Assembly: GCF_007280555.1 (NCBI RefSeq) | Contig: NZ_VKDB01000027.1 | Coordinates: 1 to 38,292 of the forward strand | DNA from: Deinococcus detaillensis | Lineage (GTDB): Bacteria > Deinococcota > Deinococci > Deinococcales > Deinococcaceae | Length of the DNA stretch: 38,292 bases | Reading direction: 5' to 3' | Shown here: positions 16,084 through 22,171 of the stretch, in pieces | How positions within the stretch are numbered: position 1 is the stretch's first letter | Layout of the letters: every line of letters begins with the position of its first letter | The notes under the pieces: model-generated | What the model saw: the letters and a program-made list of their open reading frames with translations, nothing else | Told to the model about the DNA's origin: nothing | Database searches by the model: none | Program-made: the position numbers and the translations under genes

Positions 16084-16442
16084 GGCAGTCTCAGATAGAT
16101 CGGACGCACGCCGCTGCTGGCTTTGTAAAAAGTGATGCTGCCAGCTGTGACTTTGCCCTGAGCAATCGCCACACGATAGAGATTCTTCGCCGGGGTATCT
16201 GGCAGGGTGCACCCGGTGTACCCGCTGGCCCGCCGCTTGCAATTCTGGTCAGTGGTTACGAAGTCGCCAGAGAGCAGTAAAGCGGGGGCCGTCGCGGTGT
16301 CCGGGCCGGGGTTGACGAAGATCACACTGGCCCCGTCGATCTTCAGTGAGGCGCTTTCCTGCTGAGCCGCTTGCAGGGCCGGAGCGCAGGAGCTGAGGGC
16401 GATGAGGCCGGTTAAGGCTAGTAGTCCGAATCGCTTTTTCAT
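16080..16442 (-). CDS. Phage-encoded lipoprotein, unknown function
   Basis: A 120-aa protein with a clear lipoprotein signal, MKKRFGLLALTGLIALSSC (lipidation at Cys19), and a mature part with two further cysteines (NCKRRASGYTGC) that could form a disulphide. Start ATG 16442 overlaps the upstream stop (ATGA), and its own stop overlaps the start of the next lipoprotein. No family is recognised. In this place it may assist outer-membrane disruption, block superinfection or be a cargo gene. Confidence 0.65.
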   Translation of the reverse strand: MKKRFGLLALTGLIALSSCAPALQAAQQESASLKIDGASVIFVNPGPDTATAPALLLSGDFVTTDQNCKRRASGYTGCTLPDTPAKNLYRVAIAQGKVTAGSITFYKASSGVRPIYLRLP

Positions 16443-16615
16443 AGTTCACTCTCCAAGAGTTCCTGAATCTTGAGCCTGTTCTCGGCAGACAAGTGGGTAT
16501 CGCCGTCGCTCAAGTCTTGAATGACGGGCGCGAGGACGGGTGCGAGTTTGAGCAGGGTGGTGATAGACACCTTGTCGCCTACCATGCCGGTGATGAGCTT
16601 CAGCAGTTCGTTCAT
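16439..16615 (-). CDS. Small protein of the lysis cassette, 58 aa
   Basis: MNELLKLITGMVGDKVSITT, a hydrophobic central stretch (LLKLAPVLAPVIQDL), and an acidic tail (SDGDTHLSAENRLKIQELLESEL). Start ATG 16615 overlaps the previous stop (ATGA), and its end overlaps the next start (ATGA). The central stretch is short for a membrane span. No family is recognised; the tight coupling is the main support for it being real. Confidence 0.6.
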   Translation of the reverse strand: MNELLKLITGMVGDKVSITTLLKLAPVLAPVIQDLSDGDTHLSAENRLKIQELLESEL

Positions 16616-17097
16616 GGGATTGCCTCCAACCCGCTTGGCGGGCGCTCGATGATGACGGTGGCCCTCGGGTCTATCGGGGCCGCGTCGGGGCTGTCTGGGA
16701 GCGAGGTGTCTGCCGGTGGGCCGGGTTGCTGGATGTTGACTTGCTGCGCGTCCTGAATCGCCACGCCGCCGCCCCCGAAATAGCCCAGCACCGTCTTGAG
16801 GCCGTCCCGTCCCGCCACGCTCACCACAGCCGCAAAGAAGCCGAACAGAGCCGCGCCGATCCAGCCGGGTTGCCCCAAAGTGGCCTTGCCAGTCACGGCG
16901 TAAATGGTCAAGCTCAGCGCCATGCCCACAACTGCCGCAATGCCGCGCCACAGCCAAGGGTTCCAGGTGATCGGCGGTTTGCGACGCTCGAAGTCCCGCT
17001 TAATCGTCGCCACAAGGCCAAACACCAGCAAGCCCAGCGAAACGGGGCTTCCGGCCAGCGCGACAAGCCAGTCAAGATTTAGTCCACTCTGATCCAT
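16612..17097 (-). CDS. Phage membrane protein, holin candidate
   Basis: A 161-aa protein with three predicted membrane segments (about residues 15-33, SPVSLGLLVFGLVATI; 48-68, WRGIAAVVGMALSLTIYAV; 76-96, GWIGAALFGFFAAVVSVAG) and a Pro/Asp-rich soluble tail (about 110-161, PGPPADTSLPDSPDAAPIDP). GGGGGA lies 4 nt before ATG 17097, and the start overlaps the muramidase gene by 19 nt. Topology and place next to the endolysin suggest a class I-like holin, but several other membrane proteins in this cassette compete for that role. Confidence 0.6.
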   Translation of the reverse strand: MDQSGLNLDWLVALAGSPVSLGLLVFGLVATIKRDFERRKPPITWNPWLWRGIAAVVGMALSLTIYAVTGKATLGQPGWIGAALFGFFAAVVSVAGRDGLKTVLGYFGGGGVAIQDAQQVNIQQPGPPADTSLPDSPDAAPIDPRATVIIERPPSGLEAIP

Positions 17098-17741
17098 GTG
17101 TCCCCCCCAGTGGCATTGATGACCACCGCTTTCGAGTTCTGAATGGTGACTTTCGAGCCGCTTACGTCTTGAAACGGTGCGCCGCGCTCGGAGAGCATGA
17201 CGCGGTGATTCGGCTGGACAGTGATCGGAGGAATTGCGGGCGGGAAGCTGACATCAATCGGCGGTGACGTGGGCTTAGCTGCTGCCTCCTGCCACTGCTG
17301 CGCCTGTGTTCTGAGCGTGTTCACCCGCCGCTGCCAGCCCTTGCCAAACGTTTTCCACGAGGTCAAGCTCTGCAAAAACTGCAAGCGGAGATCGAGATAA
17401 CGCACCCAGTCTTTTGTCTGTGCCAAAAAGCCCAGCGCACGCGAAACACCGCTATTGATGGCCGTGTCAAAGACAACTAGGGCAAGCGGCGGGGGCAGGT
17501 GATCGCAGGCGGCCCTATCCCAGTAGTTCTGTTTGTAAATCGCCCGAGCATCTTCCAGGGTCAGATTGCGGATGTCGAGCGTCGGGTAAGCGTGGGCGGC
17601 CACGCCATACTTGGTGCCTTTGAGAATGCCGCCCTTCTGACCGAACGCGCCGTCAGTCCAATTTCCCCGATCGCGCGGATCTGCACCGTAACCACCCTCG
17701 TGGCCGATTACAATTTCAAAGGCTTCGTTGAATCCGTTCAT
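17079..17741 (-). CDS. Endolysin: GH108 N-acetylmuramidase with C-terminal extension
   Basis: A 220-aa peptidoglycan hydrolase that cuts between N-acetylmuramic acid and N-acetylglucosamine. Residues 1 to about 155 match glycoside hydrolase family 108: the catalytic glutamate is Glu15 in IGHEGGYGADPRDRGNWTDG, followed by GTKYGVAAHAYP and VVFDTAINSGVSRALGFLAQ. The C-terminal 60 residues start with a Pro-rich linker (PTSPPIDVSFPPAIPPI) and end in a short beta-like segment that is not a usual cell-wall-binding module. No signal peptide is present, so release needs a holin. ATG 17741 overlaps the upstream stop (ATGA). Confidence 0.88.
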   Translation of the reverse strand: MNGFNEAFEIVIGHEGGYGADPRDRGNWTDGAFGQKGGILKGTKYGVAAHAYPTLDIRNLTLEDARAIYKQNYWDRAACDHLPPPLALVVFDTAINSGVSRALGFLAQTKDWVRYLDLRLQFLQSLTSWKTFGKGWQRRVNTLRTQAQQWQEAAAKPTSPPIDVSFPPAIPPITVQPNHRVMLSERGAPFQDVSGSKVTIQNSKAVVINATGGDTWIRVD

Positions 17742-18079
17742 GTGGCCTCCGCTCTCAGCGACTCGACTTCCTCGCTCAGCACCCGGATTCGCCGTTCACG
17801 CTGCTGGATGATTCGCACCAGCAGCAGCACGCACAGCGCGAACGACAGCACCAGCAGTCCGTAGCGCACCGCGTCCGCCAGCAGGTAAGCGTCTCCGTTT
17901 CGCAGGGCACGGGCGCTCGGTGGCGGCCAGAAGTAACAGGCGGAGTAATAAGCGACCACCGAGGCCAGCGGCAAGCGGGCCGACTTGCCGGGAAACTGCA
18001 CCAGAATCAGCACCGACGCCCAGCCCAGCACGACGCCCTGGACGATCAGGAACAGGACGGACAGCAGCGCCGGACTCAC
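17738..18079 (-). CDS. Phage membrane protein with C-terminal coiled coil
   Basis: A 113-aa protein. Start GTG 18079 is chosen because it overlaps the upstream stop (GTGA); the frame continues upstream but that part is the other-frame image of the preceding gene. Membrane segments are at about 4-26, 37-52 and 70-92, followed by a basic and acidic helix (IIQQRERRIRVLSEEVESLRAEAT) with heptad spacing. A membrane anchor plus a coiled coil next to lysis genes recalls inner spanins or holin partners, but no family is recognised. Confidence 0.6.
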   Translation of the reverse strand: MSPALLSVLFLIVQGVVLGWASVLILVQFPGKSARLPLASVVAYYSACYFWPPPSARALRNGDAYLLADAVRYGLLVLSFALCVLLLVRIIQQRERRIRVLSEEVESLRAEAT

Positions 18080-18411
18080 AGCTTCACCTTGCCTGCCGCC
18101 AGAATCCGCATGGCGATGGTGGCTCCGGTGAGCAACCCAGCCAGGAAGCCGGTTCGCAGGGTGCTGGCGGGCGGAATGTCGTTGATGCTGTCGGTCAGCA
18201 CGCCCAACACGCTGGGGACGTCCATCACGTACAAGAAGAGGTAAGCCAAGCCGAAGATGGTCAGCGCGGCGGCCAACTTGGTGGCCAGCGGTGTGCGCGG
18301 CTGGAGATGCCAAAGCATGAGCACCGACAGGGTGGTCAGTGCGCCGATGCTCGCCAGATACCAGCAGGCCACCAAGGCTCCCCAGACATCAAGGAGATTT
18401 GGAATCATCAT
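18076..18411 (-). CDS. Phage membrane protein with three spans
   Basis: A 111-aa protein with membrane segments at about 8-33, 44-66 and 86-105 (GALVACWYLASIGALTTLSV, AALTIFGLAYLFLYVM, GFLAGLLTGATIAMRILAA) and a basic C-terminus. GGGGGA precedes two adjacent ATG codons (18411 and 18408); the second has better spacing. It overlaps the upstream gene by about 20 nt and the downstream gene by 4. A holin or antiholin role is possible from place and shape only. Confidence 0.6.
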   Translation of the reverse strand: MMIPNLLDVWGALVACWYLASIGALTTLSVLMLWHLQPRTPLATKLAAALTIFGLAYLFLYVMDVPSVLGVLTDSINDIPPASTLRTGFLAGLLTGATIAMRILAAGKVKL

Positions 18412-18583
18412 CGTCCCCCTTTTTCTTGCGGACGCTCAGCGCCGTCACCAGGCCGCCAATGATGGTCGACAGGCCTGCAAGAAGGTCTTTGTCCGGTGGA
18501 TCGCCGGTCACGGCGTACCGGCCCAGCACCATCAAAATTGCTGCGCCGATCATGTAGGTCAATACAGTCAAGGGGTCTTTCAT
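18389..18583 (-). CDS. Small two-span membrane protein, holin candidate
   Basis: A 64-aa protein with spans at about 6-24 (TVLTYMIGAAILMVLGRYA) and 33-50 (DLLAGLSTIIGGLVTALSV) joined by a charged turn (TGDPPDKD) and ending in a highly charged tail (RKKKGDDDDSKSP). This is the classic layout of class II holins. GAGGAG lies 5-6 nt before ATG 18583. It is the best single holin candidate in the cassette by shape. Confidence 0.65.
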   Translation of the reverse strand: MKDPLTVLTYMIGAAILMVLGRYAVTGDPPDKDLLAGLSTIIGGLVTALSVRKKKGDDDDSKSP

Positions 18584-18598
18584 CGGCTCCTCGGGGAA

Positions 18599-18952
18599 TC
18601 ATGGTGAACCTCGCACGGCGACGCGGTAGGGTTTGCCGCTTCCGGCCAGCCATTCAAGCTGCCGGTACACGGGGACGGGGCCGAGCTTCTGAGCCACGCG
18701 GGGCAGGACTTCCAGCGGTTCGCCGGGGTAACGCCCGCCGTAGTTGCTCAAGCGCACGAAGGCGTGTCCGGCGCAGTCTGGGACGGTCGTGACGACGATG
18801 TACCCGAACGGCAACCCGCCCGGAGCGTTGGCCCAGGGCGCGGGTTGCCAGACCGCTTCGACTCGGCACAGCGGGAGCGGCGGTTCCGGCCGCGCCGAGA
18901 GGACGCCAAGGCCCACGAGCGCTGGCACGAGCAGCAGAAAAGTAAGTTTCAA
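18599..18952 (-). CDS. Secreted or anchored phage protein, 117 aa
   Basis: The start is taken as TTG 18952 because GGAGG lies 4 nt upstream and the protein then opens with a signal-type sequence (KLTFLLLVPALVGLGVLSA). An upstream start at 19015 would run through a hairpin and is less likely. The mature part has two cysteines (LPLCRVEAVW, TVPDCAGHAF) and a mixed beta pattern (PFGYIVVTTV, FVRLSNYGGRYPGEP). No family is recognised. It opens the lysis-cassette transcription unit after a terminator. Confidence 0.6.
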   Translation of the reverse strand: MKLTFLLLVPALVGLGVLSARPEPPLPLCRVEAVWQPAPWANAPGGLPFGYIVVTTVPDCAGHAFVRLSNYGGRYPGEPLEVLPRVAQKLGPVPVYRQLEWLAGSGKPYRVAVRGSP

Positions 18953-18979
18953 ATTGCCTCCGAGATCATGCTTAAAGTC

Positions 18980-19010
18980 TTGCCGCGCCCCTGACACCTG
19001 AGCGCGGCAA
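18980..19010. repeat. Inverted repeat upstream of the lysis cassette
   Basis: TTGCCGCGC (18980-18988) and GCGCGGCAA (19002-19010) are perfect 9-bp arms. On the minus strand the loop contains CAGGTGTCAGG, close to the GGGTGTCACCC palindrome found upstream of two tail genes. It may be a regulatory site for the lysis operon. Confidence 0.5.
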
Positions 19011-19036
19011 AGCAAAAGCCCGCGCTGAGGCGGGCT
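19011..19036 (-). terminator. Terminator of the 83-aa membrane protein gene
   Basis: On the minus strand AGCCCGC (19036-19030) pairs with GCGGGCT (19023-19017) around a 6-nt loop and is followed by TTTGCTTT. It lies 40 nt after the stop of the gene to the right. Confidence 0.65.
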
Positions 19037-19075
19037 GGGGGTGGGTTTGGGTGGCTGGTGGCTCTGAGAGGCGGG

Positions 19076-19327
19076 CTAGCTTTTGCGCGGATCAGCCCGC
19101 TTGAGCGGGTAGTGATCAAATTCATGACGATGCCGCAGATAGGAGAAGCGTGTGATGGCGGTAATCAGGCTCAACAGGGTGAGAGCCTCAATACCGATGC
19201 TCCAACCCCACGGCACCTTGAGAAAAGTCAGCAGCAGACCCACAGTGAGCGTGGGGAGAACGATCATCCAGAGGCGGTTGCGTAGACTTTTCAGCAAGCA
19301 GGCCAGCATGTATTCGCGCCGTATCAT
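19076..19327 (-). CDS. Small membrane protein, unknown function
   Basis: An 83-aa protein if read from ATG 19327 (MIRREYMLACLL); the frame is open to 19366. Two membrane segments lie at about residues 18-38 (LWMIVLPTLTVGLLLTFL) and 43-62 (WSIGIEALTLLSLITAI), with basic ends. GGAAG immediately precedes the ATG, too close for good spacing, so the start is uncertain. It has its own terminator and lies between the integrase and lysis genes. No family is recognised. Confidence 0.5.
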   Translation of the reverse strand: MIRREYMLACLLKSLRNRLWMIVLPTLTVGLLLTFLKVPWGWSIGIEALTLLSLITAITRFSYLRHRHEFDHYPLKRADPRKS

Positions 19328-19441
19328 TCTTCCAATACTGAATGTTTTGCATTCCCGAGTCACCACCTTTTTGGAGGGTGGATCAGAAGGAGGGCTGCGA
19401 GGGCAAGGATGCGTTTCAAGGGGGTGGGCCTCCTGGAATGC

Positions 19442-19464
19442 GAAAACCGCCCGGAGGCGGCTTT
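19442..19464 (-). terminator. Terminator-like hairpin upstream of the integrase
   Basis: On the minus strand AAAGCCGCC pairs with GGCGGTTTT (one G-T pair) around TCCG and ends in a T-run. It would stop leftward transcripts that come from opposite the integrase. The rest of 19367-19571 shows only the integrase GGGAGG ribosome binding site; no attachment core could be recognised. Confidence 0.45.
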
Positions 19465-19571
19465 ATGTTGAAAGCGTATATTTGTTTATGAATCTGCTGT
19501 AGGATAAATGAGCAATGGCCCTCGCGGTGCGCTAACACCCAGGACCTCTGCGCCTTTAGGGAGGCATCAGC

Positions 19572-20546
19572 ATGAAAGAAAATACCGCATTGGCGGCGTC
19601 CATGCCTTATCCCCACAACTGGGACACGCTCGCCCGCGACAAACGGGAGAAGATCGTTCGCAAAGCACTGAAATCAGAGGACGTGGAGACGCTGCTGAGC
19701 CTCACGGACCACAATCTCCTGATGTTCGGGAAGGGTGGCGCTCACACCAGTCCGCACACCCGGCGGGCCTATGCAACCGGCGTGCGGGTCTACCTCGCCT
19801 ACGCGCTGCCGCTGGGCTGGAAGCGCCTGACCGAGTACGACACCGACCTGACCATCGGGTACCTGCGCCAGCTGGAGCGGGCAGGCGTGAAGCCCGGCAC
19901 CATCAACAGCCGCCGCAGTGCTGCCCGCGCTCTGTACAGGGCCTTGCGCTGGGCCGGGGTGCTCCAGGCTGACCCGTTCGGAGACACGCCCCGCGCTCAG
20001 GACAACGAGGACCGCTGGGCGAAACGGGAAGCGTACTCGAAGGAAGACATCGAGCGCTTGCTCGGAGTGGCCGGGCCGGGGGAACGCTTGCTGATCTTGC
20101 TGGGGGCGCACGGGGCGCTCCGCATGTCGGAGATGGTGGCGCTGGACTGGTCACACATCGACCTGGAGGCCCGCACCATGCGGATCTTCGGGAAGGGTCG
20201 GAAGTTGGCGTTGGTGCATCTGTCTGGCCTCCTGCACGAAGCGTTGAGCGGCGTGGCGGTTGAGTTGCGGCGCGGGCTGGTGCTGCCGTGGTGCAACCCG
20301 AAGTCGGTCAGACTGGCTCTGAAGCACCTGTGCCTGATGGCCGAGGTGAAGTACGAGAAGCGCCAGGTGCACGGCTTGAGGCACTCGGCGGCCACCATGC
20401 TGCTGAGCGAGACGCACGACATTTTCGTAGTGGCGAGGCACATGCGGCACTCCAGCATCGCCACTACGGAGATCTATGCAAAGGCCGACCCGACGCGGCT
20501 GGTGGGGGCGCTGGCTCGGTTCGGGGAGGGGCCGGAAGCGGCGTAA
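19572..20546 (+). CDS. Tyrosine recombinase / phage integrase
   Basis: A 324-aa site-specific recombinase. Residues about 60-135 form the SAM-like core-binding domain (HTSPHTRRAYATGVRVYLAY). The catalytic domain (about 150-315) carries the full set of residues: Arg184 in GALRMSE, His267-x-x-Arg270 in QVHGLRH, His293 in RHSSIATTEIY, and the nucleophile Tyr302. It lacks the long N-terminal arm-binding domain of lambda-type integrases, so it is closer to XerC/D or small phage integrases. GGGAGG lies 7 nt before the ATG. It is the only plus-strand gene in the phage region and sits between the tail and lysis genes rather than at an edge. Confidence 0.9.
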   Translation: MKENTALAASMPYPHNWDTLARDKREKIVRKALKSEDVETLLSLTDHNLLMFGKGGAHTSPHTRRAYATGVRVYLAYALPLGWKRLTEYDTDLTIGYLRQLERAGVKPGTINSRRSAARALYRALRWAGVLQADPFGDTPRAQDNEDRWAKREAYSKEDIERLLGVAGPGERLLILLGAHGALRMSEMVALDWSHIDLEARTMRIFGKGRKLALVHLSGLLHEALSGVAVELRRGLVLPWCNPKSVRLALKHLCLMAEVKYEKRQVHGLRHSAATMLLSETHDIFVVARHMRHSSIATTEIYAKADPTRLVGALARFGEGPEAA

Positions 20547-20557
20547 GGGAAATCAGG

Positions 20558-20587
20558 AAGGCCACTCGATTCGGAGTGGCCTTTTTT
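20558..20587 (+). terminator. Integrase terminator
   Basis: AAGGCCACTC (20558-20567) pairs with GAGTGGCCTT (20574-20583) around GATTCG and continues into TTTT. It lies 12 nt after the integrase stop. Confidence 0.9.
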
Positions 20588-20617
20588 GCTGTATTTGCTG
20601 GCTGATAACAACGCCAA

Positions 20618-20902
20618 TCAGGCAGGAATTTGAGCAAGGACTTGCAGCACCTGCTCGCCTTTCGGTGTCAGATGGTAATGGACTAAGCCTCCATCGCTCC
20701 GACCTGACCTCAATAACTCAGTCGCAAGCAAACGCCTAAGAGCCGTCCCAACCGTCTGATCATCGTAGAGTTTCAAGTCATTGCGTATGGCGATGACCAA
20801 CAATTGCCGACGTGTTCTCGGTGTGTCTGCCGAGGTACTTGCCAGCAGCGCATGCTCGATTGAACCGCTGACGACAACATGTGATTTCCAAGCGGAGGCC
20901 AT
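20618..20902 (-). CDS. Winged-helix-like small DNA-binding protein candidate
   Basis: A 94-aa protein. The segment TVGTALRRLLATELLRSG (about residues 51-68) followed by GGLVHYHLTPKGEQVLQVLAQI (about 71-92) has the recognition-helix-then-wing layout (Y-x-L-T-x-x-G) of PadR/MarR-like winged helices. An upstream helix pair, TRRQLLVIAIRNDLKLY, completes the fold. Start ATG 20902 is supported by a -10 box at leaderless distance. It may be a phage regulator, for example of lysogeny or of the acyltransferase upstream, but no clear family match. Confidence 0.6.
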   Translation of the reverse strand: MASAWKSHVVVSGSIEHALLASTSADTPRTRRQLLVIAIRNDLKLYDDQTVGTALRRLLATELLRSGRSDGGLVHYHLTPKGEQVLQVLAQIPA

Positions 20903-20909
20903 TGGCTTC

Positions 20910-20915
20910 AGTATA
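20910..20915 (-). promoter_or_regulatory. Leaderless-type -10 element of the winged-helix gene
   Basis: TATACT on the minus strand ends 7 nt before ATG 20902, with no Shine-Dalgarno site between. No good -35 is visible. Confidence 0.5.
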
Positions 20916-20976
20916 GAAAAAAGCGCTGTACCTGCTGGCTGATACCTCTGAGAGTGGGGCGGGGCTGATGCTGCCG

Positions 20977-22095
20977 TTATTGGGGCGGTTCGCCAACAGG
21001 CATAATTCTGGGTGTTTTACGTTCGATTGACCCGAACCAATTTTTGAACACTCGCGCCAGCGGGCGCTCTAAATATTTATGCGCCAGCCAGCTTCCGCCG
21101 AGGACGATCACGAACACGAGCAGTAGAACCAACGTCGGGGGCAAGGATGCCTTGAGATCGTTCATCAGCCCATACCCGATATTTTGATGGAGAAGGTAGA
21201 GAGGATAGGTCAAAGCCCCCGCCCAAGCCCAAGAACGGAAGCGGTGATCTGGGATGCGGTGGGCGCTGATACCGACAAAGAGGGCGAAGATGGCCGTCAC
21301 CACGAAGCCAATAGCCCACGGTGACATCGGCATATGATTCTGAGCGGTGAGAACATCTAAGCGGCGGACAGCAAACAGAATAGAAAGTGCCCAGCACCCG
21401 ATTAGCGCCAAAATATCTACCGCTCCCGCCCGCCTCTCCCGCCAGATCAGGTAGAAAAGCCCGCCCGCAATGAAGTAAGAAGCGTACTGGGTGAGCAAAA
21501 AGACACTTAGAATCTTGCTGATCATCCCAAGCTGAAAAAACGCTCCCGCAGCAGTAATCGCCAACCACCACAGCAAAAGCGGGCGAATGTTTTTAATCAG
21601 CCCAGTCGAAAGAGCCAGCCAGATCAGGATATAAAAGGTAGTTTCATACACCAGCGTCCAATACACGCCGTCAACGTGGCTGATCTTCAAGAAAACTGTA
21701 GCTGGTGTGATTCCCAAAAGAGACATGTCTAGTACCAGATTCCTGACGCTGACCGCAAGAGCAGGTTCATGCGTGAAATATATGTACGCGAATGTGATAA
21801 GGCAGGCGGGAAGGAACATAGGCACCACGCGCACGAAGCGGGATTGAAAAAACTGGCCTGGCTTCCGGCCAAGCGAGGACATCAGCACCACGAACCCACT
21901 GATGACGAAAAATAAATCTACACCGAGATAACCATACTTGGCGATGGGAGCAAGTTGAGGCTGAACAATGCCTGTAAACTCTGCACCCCGGACAGTGTAA
22001 TGATAGAGAACCACCATCAGAGCGGCCAGAAATCGAACAACATCCAGAACGTAGATTCTTGGTGATCCCGCCTTCAGATTTGTAGGTTCAGTCAT
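20977..22095 (-). CDS. Acyltransferase 3 family membrane O-acyltransferase (OafA/YrhL-like)
   Basis: A 372-aa integral membrane protein with about ten spans. The family start YVLDVVRFLAALMVVLYHY carries the conserved R-x-x-A-x-x-x-V-x-x-x-H pattern with the likely catalytic His near residue 37; GYLGVDLFFVISGFVVLMSS is the second hallmark, and R-x-x-R-V-V-P-M-F follows. Such enzymes move acetyl or other acyl groups to surface polysaccharide. Directly after a tail fibre gene it is best read as a cargo gene that changes the host surface, for example to block re-infection by the same fibre type. AAGG overlaps the region just before the ATG, and TATAAAT at -11 could be its promoter. Confidence 0.88.
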   Translation of the reverse strand: MTEPTNLKAGSPRIYVLDVVRFLAALMVVLYHYTVRGAEFTGIVQPQLAPIAKYGYLGVDLFFVISGFVVLMSSLGRKPGQFFQSRFVRVVPMFLPACLITFAYIYFTHEPALAVSVRNLVLDMSLLGITPATVFLKISHVDGVYWTLVYETTFYILIWLALSTGLIKNIRPLLLWWLAITAAGAFFQLGMISKILSVFLLTQYASYFIAGGLFYLIWRERRAGAVDILALIGCWALSILFAVRRLDVLTAQNHMPMSPWAIGFVVTAIFALFVGISAHRIPDHRFRSWAWAGALTYPLYLLHQNIGYGLMNDLKASLPPTLVLLLVFVIVLGGSWLAHKYLERPLARVFKNWFGSIERKTPRIMPVGEPPQ

Positions 22096-22171
22096 CCTTA
22101 TTTATACTTCATTTTTCACTAACGTTTCAGCCGTCTTTGGGGCGGGTGCGGATTGAAACTATCATCCCCTC

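Noticed and set aside
19376..19510. tRNA gene as the integrase target next to int
   Set aside because: I looked for a cloverleaf-like TTCGA arm and acceptor pairing and found none; only a terminator-like hairpin is present.
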